In this document: one piece after another, positions 1 through 8,278 of the stretch
Layout of the letters: every line of letters begins with the position of its first letter
Numbering within the stretch: position 1 is the stretch's first letter
Assembly: GCA_963923025.1 (NCBI GenBank)
Contig: CAWUKV010000002.1
Span: 1-64,000 of the forward strand
Direction of reading: 5' to 3'
DNA length: 64,000 nt
Source: CAWUKV01 sp963923025
GTDB taxonomy: Bacteria > Cyanobacteriota > Cyanobacteriia > Phormidesmidales > Phormidesmidaceae
The notes under the pieces: model-generated
Databases searched by the model: none
Seen by the model: the letters and a program-made list of their open reading frames with translations, nothing else
Told to the model about the DNA's origin: nothing
Position numbers and translations under genes: made by a program

Positions 1-53
1 AGAGCGCATCGTTGACATCGATGAGGTCACTGGTTCGAATCCAGTTACGTCCA
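1..53 (+). tRNA. trnV-GAC: tRNA-Val(GAC), 3' part (5' end outside window)
   Basis: The window opens inside a tRNA. Visible parts are the end of the D arm, an anticodon stem CATCG/CGATG (7-11 with 19-23) closing a seven-base loop TTGACAT with anticodon GAC at 14-16, a five-base variable loop, a T arm ACTGG/CCAGT around TTCGAAT (29-45), the acceptor strand TACGTCC (46-52) and discriminator A53. The 3' CCA is not encoded. The acceptor and D arms on the 5' side lie outside the window. Anticodon GAC reads valine codons GUC and GUU. Confidence 0.93.
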
Positions 54-109
54 TTGTCTTCCATCCGGTGTGGCTCTAAGGCATTATTGGCTTTGTCCGA
101 GGGCTCAAT

Positions 110-742
110 ATGGTCCAAGAGCTTGCTACACCTGTTAGTGAAATTGAACTCATCCCGGGTAGTGCCATTCGGCTCAAGGGCGTAACCTGGTCGCGATATC
201 TGGCGCTTCTACAAGAGCTGGGTGAGGATCGGGGAACGCGCCTGACCTACAGCGATGGCGCGTTGGAGATTCGGATGCCAGGGCAGCTACACGAAGCGAT
301 CAATCGGGTGCTGGCAGCTATTATTCTGACGTTGGCAGACAGCCTGGGCCTAGAGTTTAACAACTTGGGATCTACCACGCTAAATCGCCCAGACTTAGCT
401 AAAGGGATTGAGCCTGATAGCTGTTTCTACATTCAAAATGCTGAAGCAGGGCAAGGGATGTCAACACCTACAGATTTGCCACCCGATTTAGCCACAGAAG
501 TGAATATTGCCAACAGCTCGGATAGTAAGCTGCAAATTTATGCGGCTATGGGCGTTGCTGAGGTTTGGCTCTATCAAGGCGGACGTTTGACAATCAAAGC
601 CTTGACAACTGATGGCTATGTTGATGTGGAACAGAGCATTGCATTTTCGTCGGTCAGTGTTGTGCAGCTGAATGAGTGGATTGAGCTTCGTAAAACTGGC
701 ACCGATCTAACTGTAATGAGGGCAGTACGAGCATCGCTATGA
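110..742 (+). CDS. Uma2 family (DUF820) putative restriction-endonuclease-like protein
   Basis: A 210-residue protein of the Uma2 family, which is greatly expanded in cyanobacteria and has a PD-(D/E)XK nuclease fold; its cellular role is mostly unknown. Family signatures are the GIEPDSCFYI segment (residues 99-108, with E101 and D103), the acidic strand LATEVNI (E130), and the C-terminal LQIYAAMGVAEVWLY helix-strand that is nearly invariant in the family. It starts 57 bases after the tRNA-Val and shares no operon with it. The 140 bases to the next gene show no clear terminator. Family assignment is firm; the function is inferred from the fold only. Confidence 0.85.
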   Translation: MVQELATPVSEIELIPGSAIRLKGVTWSRYLALLQELGEDRGTRLTYSDGALEIRMPGQLHEAINRVLAAIILTLADSLGLEFNNLGSTTLNRPDLAKGIEPDSCFYIQNAEAGQGMSTPTDLPPDLATEVNIANSSDSKLQIYAAMGVAEVWLYQGGRLTIKALTTDGYVDVEQSIAFSSVSVVQLNEWIELRKTGTDLTVMRAVRASL

Positions 743-882
743 ACAGCGTGGGATTGTGCCGAGTGAACAGTCTTCATACCTGAGCTGCCAGCCATTGAGC
801 AGAAACCGTTTCATTTTTTCCCTATGGCACGCCGCTGGAATTTGGCTGAGGTAGTCTACGGGTAGCTTCCCTATTCTCAGCC

Positions 883-3800
883 ATGACTCAAACGCTCTAT
901 GCCTTGCTAGTCGGCATCAACACCTACGACGCCAGCTCTAGGGTGCCAGCACTGCGGGGCTGCCAGAATGATGTGCAAGCGTGGCAGGCTTACCTGAAAG
1001 CCCGAGTGGGCGGCTATCAGTTGCAGGTTAAGTCGCTGGTTAACGAACAGGCGACGCGCAGTGCGGTGATCGAAGGGCTACGGCAGCATTTAGGGCAGGC
1101 GGGTGAAGGGGACACGGCCTTTTTTTTCTATGCGGGGCACGGTTCGCAGGAGATGGCACCCGAAGCCTTCTGGCCGGTCGAGCCGGATCGCTTAAACGAG
1201 ACGCTGGTGTGCTACGACAGCCGCACCGATGGGCAGTGGGATTTGGCGGATAAAGAACTGGCAAAGCTGGTGGCGGAGGTCAGTGCCAAGGGCGCACACA
1301 CAACGATTGTGCTGGACTGTTGCCACTCAGGCTCGGGAACGCGGGGAGATGGGGACGTGGCGGTGTCGGTACGGCGTGCGCCGACGGACCGGCGATCGCG
1401 GCCTGTGGATACCTATCTTGTTTCTCCAACCGAAGTGGAGCCGCCGCGCCCGGTCACGCGGGGGTTGGTGGATGCCACCGCGGGGTGGCGTTTGCCCCAA
1501 GGGCGGCATGTGTTGCTGGCCGCCTGTCAGGATATAGAAGAAGCCAAGGAGTATGTTGCGGACGGGCAACCTAGGGGGACGTTTTCGTACTTTTTGCTGG
1601 AGACGTTGCAGACCGCCAACGGGGCGTTGAGCTATCGAGATTTGTTTAAGCGGGCGCATGCGCTGGTGCGGAGCAAGGTGACGGCGCAGACGCCGCAGCT
1701 GGAGGCACCGCATTTGGCGGATCTGGATCAGGCATTTTTGGGAGGCGCGATCGCACCTCATCCCCCGTACTTTACCGTCAGCCATCCCCCGGACTACGGC
1801 TGGGTGATCGACGGGGGGGCTGTGCATGGCGTGCAGGCGCCGACGGCAGGGGAGGCCACTCAGCTGGCGCTATTTTCGTTTGACAGTGGAGCAGAGCAGC
1901 TGCGGGAAATGGGGGGTGCGATCGCAACGGCCACCGTCACTGATGTACTGCCGCAGCTCAGCCGGATTCAGCCCAGTACCGCCCTGGACACCCAGACCAC
2001 CTATAAAGCGGTGGTGACTGACCTGCCGCTGCCGCCGGTTGGTGTCTTTTTAGAGGGGGACCCCGGCAGCGTGGCGCGTATCCGTCAGGTGTTGCAGCCG
2101 TCTCGGGGTCAGTCCGATGCGGCGCTGTACATTCGGGAGGTTGCGGATATTGGTGCAGCCAAGTTTCGGGTCCGGGCAGCGGCCAACGAGTATGTGATTA
2201 CCAGGCCAATGGAGGCGCGCCCATTGGTCTCTCCCGTCGCCAATGGCATCCCGGTTACCCCCTATCAGTTGGTCGCGCGGCTGGTGCACATGGCCCGGTG
2301 GAACACCATTGTTGAGCTAGAGAGCCCAGCGGCCAGCCAGCTCCCGGCGGATGCCGTCAGGCTAGAGCTGTACCAGAACAACGAGCGGGTTGAAACGCCC
2401 CAGCTCCATCTCACCTACGAGCAGCGAGATGGACGGTGGCAACCGCCTCGGTTCAAGGCCAAGTTAGTCAACACCACCGCCCAGCGGCTGTACTGTGCGC
2501 TGTTGGACCTGACCGAAGAGTTCTCGGTGAGTGCGCCTTTCTTCAGTAGTGGGGGTACCTGGCTAGACCCCTATGGTGAAGCTTGGGCGACGGTGACGAT
2601 TCAGAACCAGCTGACGGATCAGATACCAACTAACGTGCCAACTGTGCTGTGGGAGCAGGGGGTGACGGAATACCAGGACACGCTGAAGCTGATTGTGAGT
2701 ACGGCGGAGTTTGATCCGACGCTGCTGTTACAGAGCAAGCTGGACAAGCCCCAGCGCCGGACCACCCGCTCACTCCGCCCTCGCAGCACCAGTACGCTGA
2801 ACCGATTGATGAATCGGATGACCACGCGGGACATTGGCCTAGAAGAAGAGACCGAGACGGTGGACGACTGGGTGACCAGCCAGGTCAACATCACCACTAT
2901 GCGCCCGCTGGAGACTGCCAGCCTCACCCCAAACCACGATGTTGCGCTGGGGCAGCAGGTGACCGTAGCGGCCCATCCGCGCCTCACGGCCAAAGCCCGA
3001 TTAGTGTCTGCGCCAGAGCAAACCCGCAGCCTAGGGGAACCGCCACTGCCGCCGCTGCTGCGAGAGCAGACGGAACCGCTGGTGTTTACGCCGTCGATGA
3101 CCCGCTCAGGGCCGCGTAGCCTTGCGCCCAGCCTGACCACGCTGGAGCTGACGGAAGTTGCCAACCCGGAGGCGGTAACGCCAGCGGAGCCGCTAAAGCT
3201 GGTGATGGATGCACCCCTGGCAGAAACAGAAACGGTGCTGCCAGGGGCCTATGACGGAGAGTTTTTCCTGCCGCTGGGCTACGGACAGCGACAGGGGCAG
3301 CAGACGGCGATTACGCTGGAGCGGTTGCCGCAGGCGCAGTTGGTTGAAGAACCGGCCATCGGGACGCGCAGCTTGGGTGGGGCGATTCGCATTTACTTTC
3401 AGAAGGTGGTGACGCGCAAGCTGGGGAAGTCGCTGAGTCAGAAGCTGGGTATTACCTTTGAGTACCCGATTTTGGCGGCGGTGGATGTTGAACAGGGCGA
3501 GGCGACCTACAGTGCAGAAGCGTCAGCCGTTGCAGACCGAGTGGCTGGAGCCCAAAAGATTGTTGTTTTTGTGCACGGCATTATTGGCGATACAGAATCG
3601 ATGGTGCCGAGCGTGGAGACGGCGCAGGCTGTTGAAGATGGGTTACTGAAACCGCTAAAAGAGATTTACGATTTGGTGTTGACCTACGATTACGAGAGCA
3701 TTAACACCACTATTGAAATGAATGCGCTAAAGCTGAGGCAGCGGTTGCAGTCGGTGGGCCTGGGGGCGGGGCATGGCAAAACGGTCCATATTGTTGCCCA

Positions 3801-4668
3801 TTCGATGGGCGGTCTGGTCTCCCGCTGGTTTATTGAGCAGGAGGGGGGCAATGAGATTGTTCAACACCTGATCATGCTGGGGACGCCGAATGCCGGGTCA
3901 CCCTGGCCGAATGTGCAGGCGGGGGTGACGGCTGCGATTGGCTTTGCGATTAATGGGCTTTCGACGGTGGTGTGGCCGATACGGCTGCTGGGTAGCGCGG
4001 TGGAGAAGCTGGAGACGATTGATGTAACGTTGGACCAGATGGAGCCGAATTCAGAATTTTTGGCGGAGCTGGCGACGGCGAGTGATCCCAAGATTCCCTA
4101 CAGTATTGTGGCGGGGAATACGTCTCTGATTGAGGATGGAGAGAAGGGGGCGTTGCGGGAGCGGCTGAAGAACCGAATACTGGATGCGGCTGAGCTACCG
4201 TTTTTTGGCAAGGACAATGACATTGCGGTGTCGGTGGAGAGTATTAAAAATGTGCCCGGTAGTCGAGCGCCACAGCCTGATGTAAGAGAGGTAGCGTGCA
4301 ATCATTTAGTGTATTTTGTTGATGTGGCGGGGTTGGAAGGCTTGAGCTGGGCGGTTAGTCGAGCGTTTGTGCAATCGGGTGGTTTGCCGAGTGGCCCAGA
4401 GACTGCTGAGCCGGGGCAAAGGGAAAGAGACGGCGCGGTAGGATCGTCACCTGCTCAAGGTGGACAACAGTTTTGGGTTGGTGTGATTGCTCTAGCTACG
4501 GCGGTGGTAGCGGCGGTGGGTGGCATGATTTGGTTGCAGGGGCGGTCGTCGCCGCAACCGGCAACGTCTACAGGTGCTAAAGCTAAGCAACTGCATAGCC
4601 GGTATGCTTCCGAATCTCCGGTGTGTGAAACGCTAGGACAATTCGATCCACCGGAACGCCTGCTTTGA
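883..4668 (+). CDS. Caspase-family (C14) peptidase fused to a C-terminal alpha/beta-hydrolase domain and membrane anchor
   Basis: A 1261-residue multidomain protein. Residues 1-280 form a caspase-like (metacaspase/orthocaspase) domain: ALLVGINTY at the start, catalytic His86 in YAGHGSQ, and Cys147 in LDCCHSG. The middle (about 290-870) is unrecognised and rich in Pro, Thr and Gln. Residues about 886-1180 are a lipase-like alpha/beta hydrolase: VHGIIG oxyanion motif near 897 and the nucleophile elbow AHSMGG with Ser974. A single transmembrane helix lies at about 1197-1219. Orthocaspases usually cleave after Arg or Lys and are linked to cell death or stress. The last 28 or so residues are read from DNA that is antisense to a xisI remnant, so the natural C-terminus may have been altered. 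Domain calls are strong; the substrate is unknown. Confidence 0.85.
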   Translation: MTQTLYALLVGINTYDASSRVPALRGCQNDVQAWQAYLKARVGGYQLQVKSLVNEQATRSAVIEGLRQHLGQAGEGDTAFFFYAGHGSQEMAPEAFWPVEPDRLNETLVCYDSRTDGQWDLADKELAKLVAEVSAKGAHTTIVLDCCHSGSGTRGDGDVAVSVRRAPTDRRSRPVDTYLVSPTEVEPPRPVTRGLVDATAGWRLPQGRHVLLAACQDIEEAKEYVADGQPRGTFSYFLLETLQTANGALSYRDLFKRAHALVRSKVTAQTPQLEAPHLADLDQAFLGGAIAPHPPYFTVSHPPDYGWVIDGGAVHGVQAPTAGEATQLALFSFDSGAEQLREMGGAIATATVTDVLPQLSRIQPSTALDTQTTYKAVVTDLPLPPVGVFLEGDPGSVARIRQVLQPSRGQSDAALYIREVADIGAAKFRVRAAANEYVITRPMEARPLVSPVANGIPVTPYQLVARLVHMARWNTIVELESPAASQLPADAVRLELYQNNERVETPQLHLTYEQRDGRWQPPRFKAKLVNTTAQRLYCALLDLTEEFSVSAPFFSSGGTWLDPYGEAWATVTIQNQLTDQIPTNVPTVLWEQGVTEYQDTLKLIVSTAEFDPTLLLQSKLDKPQRRTTRSLRPRSTSTLNRLMNRMTTRDIGLEEETETVDDWVTSQVNITTMRPLETASLTPNHDVALGQQVTVAAHPRLTAKARLVSAPEQTRSLGEPPLPPLLREQTEPLVFTPSMTRSGPRSLAPSLTTLELTEVANPEAVTPAEPLKLVMDAPLAETETVLPGAYDGEFFLPLGYGQRQGQQTAITLERLPQAQLVEEPAIGTRSLGGAIRIYFQKVVTRKLGKSLSQKLGITFEYPILAAVDVEQGEATYSAEASAVADRVAGAQKIVVFVHGIIGDTESMVPSVETAQAVEDGLLKPLKEIYDLVLTYDYESINTTIEMNALKLRQRLQSVGLGAGHGKTVHIVAHSMGGLVSRWFIEQEGGNEIVQHLIMLGTPNAGSPWPNVQAGVTAAIGFAINGLSTVVWPIRLLGSAVEKLETIDVTLDQMEPNSEFLAELATASDPKIPYSIVAGNTSLIEDGEKGALRERLKNRILDAAELPFFGKDNDIAVSVESIKNVPGSRAPQPDVREVACNHLVYFVDVAGLEGLSWAVSRAFVQSGGLPSGPETAEPGQRERDGAVGSSPAQGGQQFWVGVIALATAVVAAVGGMIWLQGRSSPQPATSTGAKAKQLHSRYASESPVCETLGQFDPPERLL

Positions 4669-4891
4669 CGAGATCATCCGCGATACCCACTTCTGTCCCG
4701 TCGTAGTGAATCCAGAACTTATCATCACGCACCTCAACGTGAATCACCGTCCCATAAACTCGATGATGATCTTCCCAGCCTTCCTGTATGAGTAAAAACT
4801 GTTGGCGATCCTGACTTACAACAACATGGTGCGCTACGTCACCATATTTGTAGGGAAGATGTGCATAGTACTGTAAAACCGGTATTCCTGG
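4583..4891 (-). pseudogene. xisI-like gene remnant (fdxN element excision controlling factor family), 5' end lost
   Basis: Reading the minus strand gives 102 open codons ending in TAG at 4583. The product has the XisI family pattern: a LPYKYGDV segment, GWEDHHRVYGTVIHVEVRDD, then FWIHYDGTEVGIADDLV, and the terminal IVLAFHTP...TGYAVA. XisI proteins are about 110-115 residues. Here the open frame is blocked by TAA at 4892-4894, it contains no ATG, GTG or TTG start, and the expected N-terminal residues can only be glimpsed in a shifted frame, so the 5' end has decayed. No xisH partner is visible upstream. The last 86 bases overlap the 3' end of the caspase-hydrolase gene tail to tail. It is too degraded and too short to stand out by simple gene calling. 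Confidence 0.72.
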
Positions 4892-4919
4892 TTAGGTAAG
4901 GATATCGATGAGTATGAAC

Positions 4920-4954
4920 GCTTAGGCGAACGCTACGCCGTGTTTCGCCTAAGC
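4920..4954. repeat. Extragenic inverted repeat
   Basis: An 11-base perfect inverted repeat (GCTTAGGCGAA with TTCGCCTAAGC) closes a 13-base loop. It lies in a 630-base stretch between the caspase gene and malQ that also holds the xisI remnant and another hairpin at 5039. It could be a REP-like element or a transcript terminus; no T-run follows. Confidence 0.6.
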
Positions 4955-5038
4955 GCTGACCTGTCATTCGTAAGCATCCCAATCACGACTCAGCCCGCCG
5001 GATAGGCCGTTCTATCTAACAGCGAACAGACCGTCAAC

Positions 5039-5080
5039 AAAGCGCCAGGGCGACTGATCACCGCTCTGGCGCTTTGTTTT
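5039..5080 (+). terminator. Strong intrinsic-terminator-like hairpin without an obvious upstream gene
   Basis: AAAGCGCCAG pairs with CTGGCGCTTT, and the stem extends by GGCG with CGCT, giving 14 base pairs around a nine-base loop, followed by GTTTT. On the plus strand it reads as an intrinsic terminator, yet the nearest plus-strand gene ends 370 bases upstream. It may close the caspase transcript or an unannotated small RNA. On the minus strand it lies upstream of the xisI remnant. Confidence 0.6.
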
Positions 5081-5298
5081 ACCTAGGACGTGAATACCCT
5101 TTCGTTCTGTGTTGAGCCGCATGGTCGCATTCCGTCTCCCAATATCAATGCGGCTATCTACAGGTAGCGAAAATACGGCAAGAACTACAATTTATAGCGT
5201 TTCTCGCTTGACTTGACCTGTTCTATCCCGGCGAAAGCTTGGCAGACTAGCAGGTCAAGCGAGGCGCAAGCTCAATGCAATTGAAACTTGCTATATGC

Positions 5299-6810
5299 CT
5301 AATCCCACTGTCCGGGGGCGCGTCCGGTCAGCTCGGTGAGCTGTTTCAGCTGGTCGGTGAGGGTCTGGGACAAAACCGACTTGGCAAAGCGCCACTCCCA
5401 GTTGCTATCGGGCTTGCCGGGGGTGTTCATTCTGGCCTCGCTGCCGAGCCCTAGCAGGTCTTGCAGCTGAATGACGGACTGATTGGCTACCGAGGTCATT
5501 GCCAGGCGAATCATTGTCCAATGCACTGATTCGGGGGAGATGCCGCCCGCATAGGCGGCTAGGCGGAGCTTCTCGTAGTCTGAGGCGGTGTTGAACCAGC
5601 CCACGGTGGTGTCGTTGTCGTGGGTGCCGGTGTAAATGACAAAGTTACGATCAACGTTTTGGGGCAGATAAGGATTCCGATGGTCAGAGCCAAAGGCAAA
5701 CTGGAGAATTTTCATGCCGGGGAAGTCGAACTTGTCCCGTAGGGCTTCGACTTCTGGGGTAATGACACCCAGGTCTTCTGCCAGAAACGGCAGCTGCCCC
5801 AGCTCCGATTCAATCTGTTGAAACAGGGCCTCACCCGGCGCTTCGATCCACTGTCCGTTCATGGCCGTGGTTTCGCCCTGGGCAACCGCCCAGTACGCTT
5901 CAAACCCACGGAAATGGTCAATGCGAATCAGGTCTACGTACTCTAATGTGATGCGGACTCGCTTTACCCACCAGGCAAATTGGGTCTCCTCTAGGGTTTC
6001 CCAGTTGTAGGTGGGGTTGCCCCAAAGCTGGCCGGTTTCGCTGAAGTAGTCGGGCGGTACCCCGGCCATTTGCGAGGCCGCTAGGGACGCCGGGTCGATG
6101 TTGAAGTTGTTGGGGAAGGCCCACACCTCGGCGCTATCGTGGGCCACGTAAATGGGCATGTCGCCCATAATCTGCACGCCCCGCTCGTTGGCGTAGGCTT
6201 TGAGTTCAAACCACTGACGGCAGAACTCGTACTGCATAAACTGATGCAGGAAAATGGTTGGGGCTAGGTCCTGACGGGCCTGTGCGATCGCGCCTTCTTC
6301 TTTTCGGGCTAGGTCACTGGCCCACGCTGTCCAGCTGGCTCCGCCGTGGCTGTCCTTTAGCGCCATGAATAGGGCATAGTCGTCCAGCCAGTCACGCTGG
6401 GCCTCGCAAAATTGGTGAAACTTTTCGGCGTAGTCGGGGGTGACGGCGGACTTGAACCGCAGGGCCGCCCGCTTTAGCAGGTCTAGCTTGAAGGGGACAA
6501 CGCGCTCGTAGTCGACCCGCACCGGGTCAAACTCGGGGGCGGCAGCCAGGTCTTGCTCGGTTAGCAGGCCCAGCGGGAGCAGCGCCTCCAGGTTAATGAG
6601 CAGCGGGTTTCCGGCAACTGCCGAATAACACATGTAAGGCGAATTGCCGTGCCCCGTTGGCCCCAGCGGCAAAATTTGCCAAATCTGTTGTCTCGACTCA
6701 ACCAAAAAATCAACAAATCGATAGGCTTCCTCACCCAGATCGCCAATGCCAAATCGGCCCGGCAGCGAGGTGGGGTGTAGCAAAATTCCACTGGAGCGAG
6801 CAAAGGCCAT
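5299..6810 (-). CDS. malQ: 4-alpha-glucanotransferase (amylomaltase, GH77)
   Basis: A 503-residue cytoplasmic disproportionating enzyme that transfers alpha-1,4-glucan chains during glycogen and maltodextrin turnover. The length is normal for GH77. Visible catalytic residues are the nucleophile Asp298 in LIRIDHFRG, the acid/base Glu345 in LAEDLGVITPEV, and Asp398 in TGTHDNDTTVGW. The N-terminal RSSGILLHPTSLPG is also a family hallmark and supports the chosen ATG. The gene is divergent from the NUDIX gene with 93 bases between the starts. Downstream, the stop is preceded on the plus strand by a TCAATGCAATTGAA element that recurs after ccsA. Confidence 0.97.
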   Translation of the reverse strand: MAFARSSGILLHPTSLPGRFGIGDLGEEAYRFVDFLVESRQQIWQILPLGPTGHGNSPYMCYSAVAGNPLLINLEALLPLGLLTEQDLAAAPEFDPVRVDYERVVPFKLDLLKRAALRFKSAVTPDYAEKFHQFCEAQRDWLDDYALFMALKDSHGGASWTAWASDLARKEEGAIAQARQDLAPTIFLHQFMQYEFCRQWFELKAYANERGVQIMGDMPIYVAHDSAEVWAFPNNFNIDPASLAASQMAGVPPDYFSETGQLWGNPTYNWETLEETQFAWWVKRVRITLEYVDLIRIDHFRGFEAYWAVAQGETTAMNGQWIEAPGEALFQQIESELGQLPFLAEDLGVITPEVEALRDKFDFPGMKILQFAFGSDHRNPYLPQNVDRNFVIYTGTHDNDTTVGWFNTASDYEKLRLAAYAGGISPESVHWTMIRLAMTSVANQSVIQLQDLLGLGSEARMNTPGKPDSNWEWRFAKSVLSQTLTDQLKQLTELTGRAPGQWD

Positions 6811-6903
6811 GGGCTAACGGAGGAGCGAGTAAAACCATCCGACTTTATCACGGGACTAGCGGGGCACTATCCTTCTGTAGAAAGCTTTTCATGCAAGGTG
6901 TGT

Positions 6904-7338
6904 ATGACCTATCGCAATCCAGCGCCGACGGTAGACCTGATTATTGAACTGAGCGATCGCCCCCACCGACCGATTGTGCTGATTCAGCGGCTGAATCCAC
7001 CGCTGGGCTGGGCCTTACCCGGTGGGTTTGTCGACTATGGCGAATCGGTAGAAACGGCCGCTCGACGGGAGGCGGCTGAGGAGACTGGACTTTCGGTAGA
7101 GCTGATTGAGCAGTTTCAGGTCTATTCTGACCCGACCCGCGACCCCCGCAAGCACACGCTCAGTATCGTGTTTCTGGCAACGGCTGTGGGTACGCCCAAA
7201 GCTGGGGATGACGCTCAGCATTTAGACGTGTTTAACCTTTGGGAGCTGCCCGCGTCGCTGTGTTTTGACCATGGCCAAATTCTTCAAGACTTTCTGCGCT
7301 ACCGTCACTACGGGCAGCGTCCGAGGCTGACCAGCTAA
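6904..7338 (+). CDS. NUDIX hydrolase (ADP-ribose pyrophosphatase-like)
   Basis: About 144 residues from the ATG; an in-frame GTG two codons earlier is a less likely start. The complete NUDIX box GX5EX7REUXEEXGU is present (GGFVDYGESVE...RREAAEETGL, roughly residues 39-62), which binds magnesium and hydrolyses nucleoside-diphosphate-X substrates. The opening RNPAPTVDLIIEL and the GWALPGGF segment resemble ADP-ribose pyrophosphatases and NadR/NrtR-type NUDIX domains, but no DNA-binding domain follows. In cyanobacteria such enzymes recycle ADP-ribose and other NAD-derived compounds. It is divergent from malQ. The exact substrate cannot be told from sequence. Confidence 0.88.
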   Translation: MTYRNPAPTVDLIIELSDRPHRPIVLIQRLNPPLGWALPGGFVDYGESVETAARREAAEETGLSVELIEQFQVYSDPTRDPRKHTLSIVFLATAVGTPKAGDDAQHLDVFNLWELPASLCFDHGQILQDFLRYRHYGQRPRLTS

Positions 7339-7758
7339 GGCGATTAGAATCGTTGTATACCTGAAATCTACGGTTCTTGAGGCAAACAGCGATAGGTTTC
7401 CTCTCTCTTTCAATATAGTTTTGTATCTTTTTTGTCTTTTTACTTTCGAGAAGTTAAGAACTTCTTAAAAGTAACCAGCTTCTTCAATTTCTGCGGATAA
7501 GGTGTAGACAAGATACCTCCTAACTGCGTCTCCAGCCCCATCTAGCCCTCTGTCGGCTAATCCTGGTGGGGCTGCTTTTTTATGGAGAGTGACTAGAAGA
7601 TCCTCGAAGTTGTTGATTCGTTTGCTTTGTTGTAGCCAACGACTAAAATGACCGACCACTGGGCAAAGTGCTCGATCCAATATTACGGGTTTTGGCCCGT
7701 ACCTTAAAACACTGTGGATGTCAGATGAGTATCGATGCAGCAGCTTTTCTTTAACGCT
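7339..7758. other. 420-base stretch with a candidate small RNA ending in an intrinsic terminator
   Basis: No recognisable protein gene. A pyrimidine-rich tract (about 7398-7443) is followed by an inverted repeat (AGAAGTT...AACTTCT near 7449-7465) and, 70 bases later, by a strong plus-strand terminator at 7533-7581. The minus strand is open for about 113 codons (7465 to about 7803) but has only a TTG start at 7680 and no family resemblance. The combination suggests a short plus-strand transcript, either the NUDIX 3' end or an independent small RNA. Confidence 0.35.
7533..7581 (+). terminator. Intrinsic terminator with a two-part stem
   Basis: CAGCCCCA (7533-7540) pairs with TGGGGCTG (7567-7574). 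Inside it TAGCC pairs with GGCTA, and CTTTTTTA follows immediately. This is the best-formed rho-independent terminator in the first 10 kb. It lies about 195 bases after the NUDIX stop, with no other plus-strand gene between them. Confidence 0.8.
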
Positions 7759-8171
7759 GTGACAATAGGGCGCTATGGCAATGGAGAACGAGATTTTTCT
7801 AATGCGAAGCTTTCAGACGCGGACCTGCGACAGGCTGATCTGCGCGGCGCTGGGCTAGCGTCTGCGGATCTTAGGAATGCCAACCTTATTGATGCAGAAT
7901 TGATGCCAACCTGATGGAGTGCCAGTTTGCAAGGGCGGATCTCTGTGGGGCAGATCTGCGGGGTGCGGACATCTACGGGGCAAAGCTGACCGATGCCTAT
8001 TACGACGACAGCACCCAGTTCGACCCTGGCGTTAATCCAGCGCTGCTGAAGATGAAGGAATATAGGCATCAGGCGTCAGAAAGATGCTGGCTCCTGACGC
8101 CTGACGCCTACCTTCCCTCTAAATGTCAGGAAACGTGGAAAAAGAAATGCAAATACTTAGCATTTTCATAG
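7759..8171 (+). pseudogene. Pentapeptide-repeat gene split by a frameshift
   Basis: The first part (GTG at 7759 to TGA at 7912-7914) encodes A(D/N)LXX repeats such as LSDADLRQADLRGAGLASADL. The reading frame then breaks near 7900. Restoring one base in the GAATTGATGCC region joins the repeat series to the second part, which carries MECQFARADLCGADLRGADI and the typical family ending TDAYYDDSTQFDPG. A single-base deletion, or a sequencing error, therefore splits one pentapeptide gene. Downstream of the repeat domain the frame runs on through a 17-base inverted repeat at 8063-8110, so the last 30 or so residues are unlikely to be native. Pentapeptide proteins form right-handed beta-helices; no specific role is apparent. 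Confidence 0.7.
8063..8110. repeat. REP-like inverted repeat
   Basis: Seventeen-base arms (TAGGCATCAGGCGTCAG and CTGACGCCTGACGCCTA) pair with one mismatch around a 14-base loop. Each arm is itself built from repeated CAGGCGT-like units. It lies inside the 3' run-on of the frameshifted pentapeptide gene. Confidence 0.7.
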
Positions 8172-8278
8172 CGAATCCGAAAAAACAGTTGTGTATTATA
8201 CAGTTGTAGAAAGTTTTTTGTAGCGACTGATACGGCTCGACCTATCTGTCCCTTTGGCACAGCCCAGGAGATCCCGCA

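Noticed and set aside
1327..3164. Long open frames antisense or out of frame within the caspase-hydrolase gene
   Set aside because: They are shadows in a GC-rich gene: basic, low-complexity products with no family resemblance.
7465..7680. Minus-strand open frame between the NUDIX and pentapeptide genes
   Set aside because: It has only a TTG start, no ribosome-binding site, no family resemblance, and it crosses a strong plus-strand terminator. The frame stays open further upstream without any start codon. It could be a gene relic, but I cannot support it.
8220..8233. Perfect GTA-N8-TAC word upstream of the intact pentapeptide gene
   Set aside because: No TAN3T lies 22 bases downstream on either strand and the start codon is only 46 bases away, so a functional NtcA promoter is unlikely. 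Such a word is expected by chance about every 4 kb.
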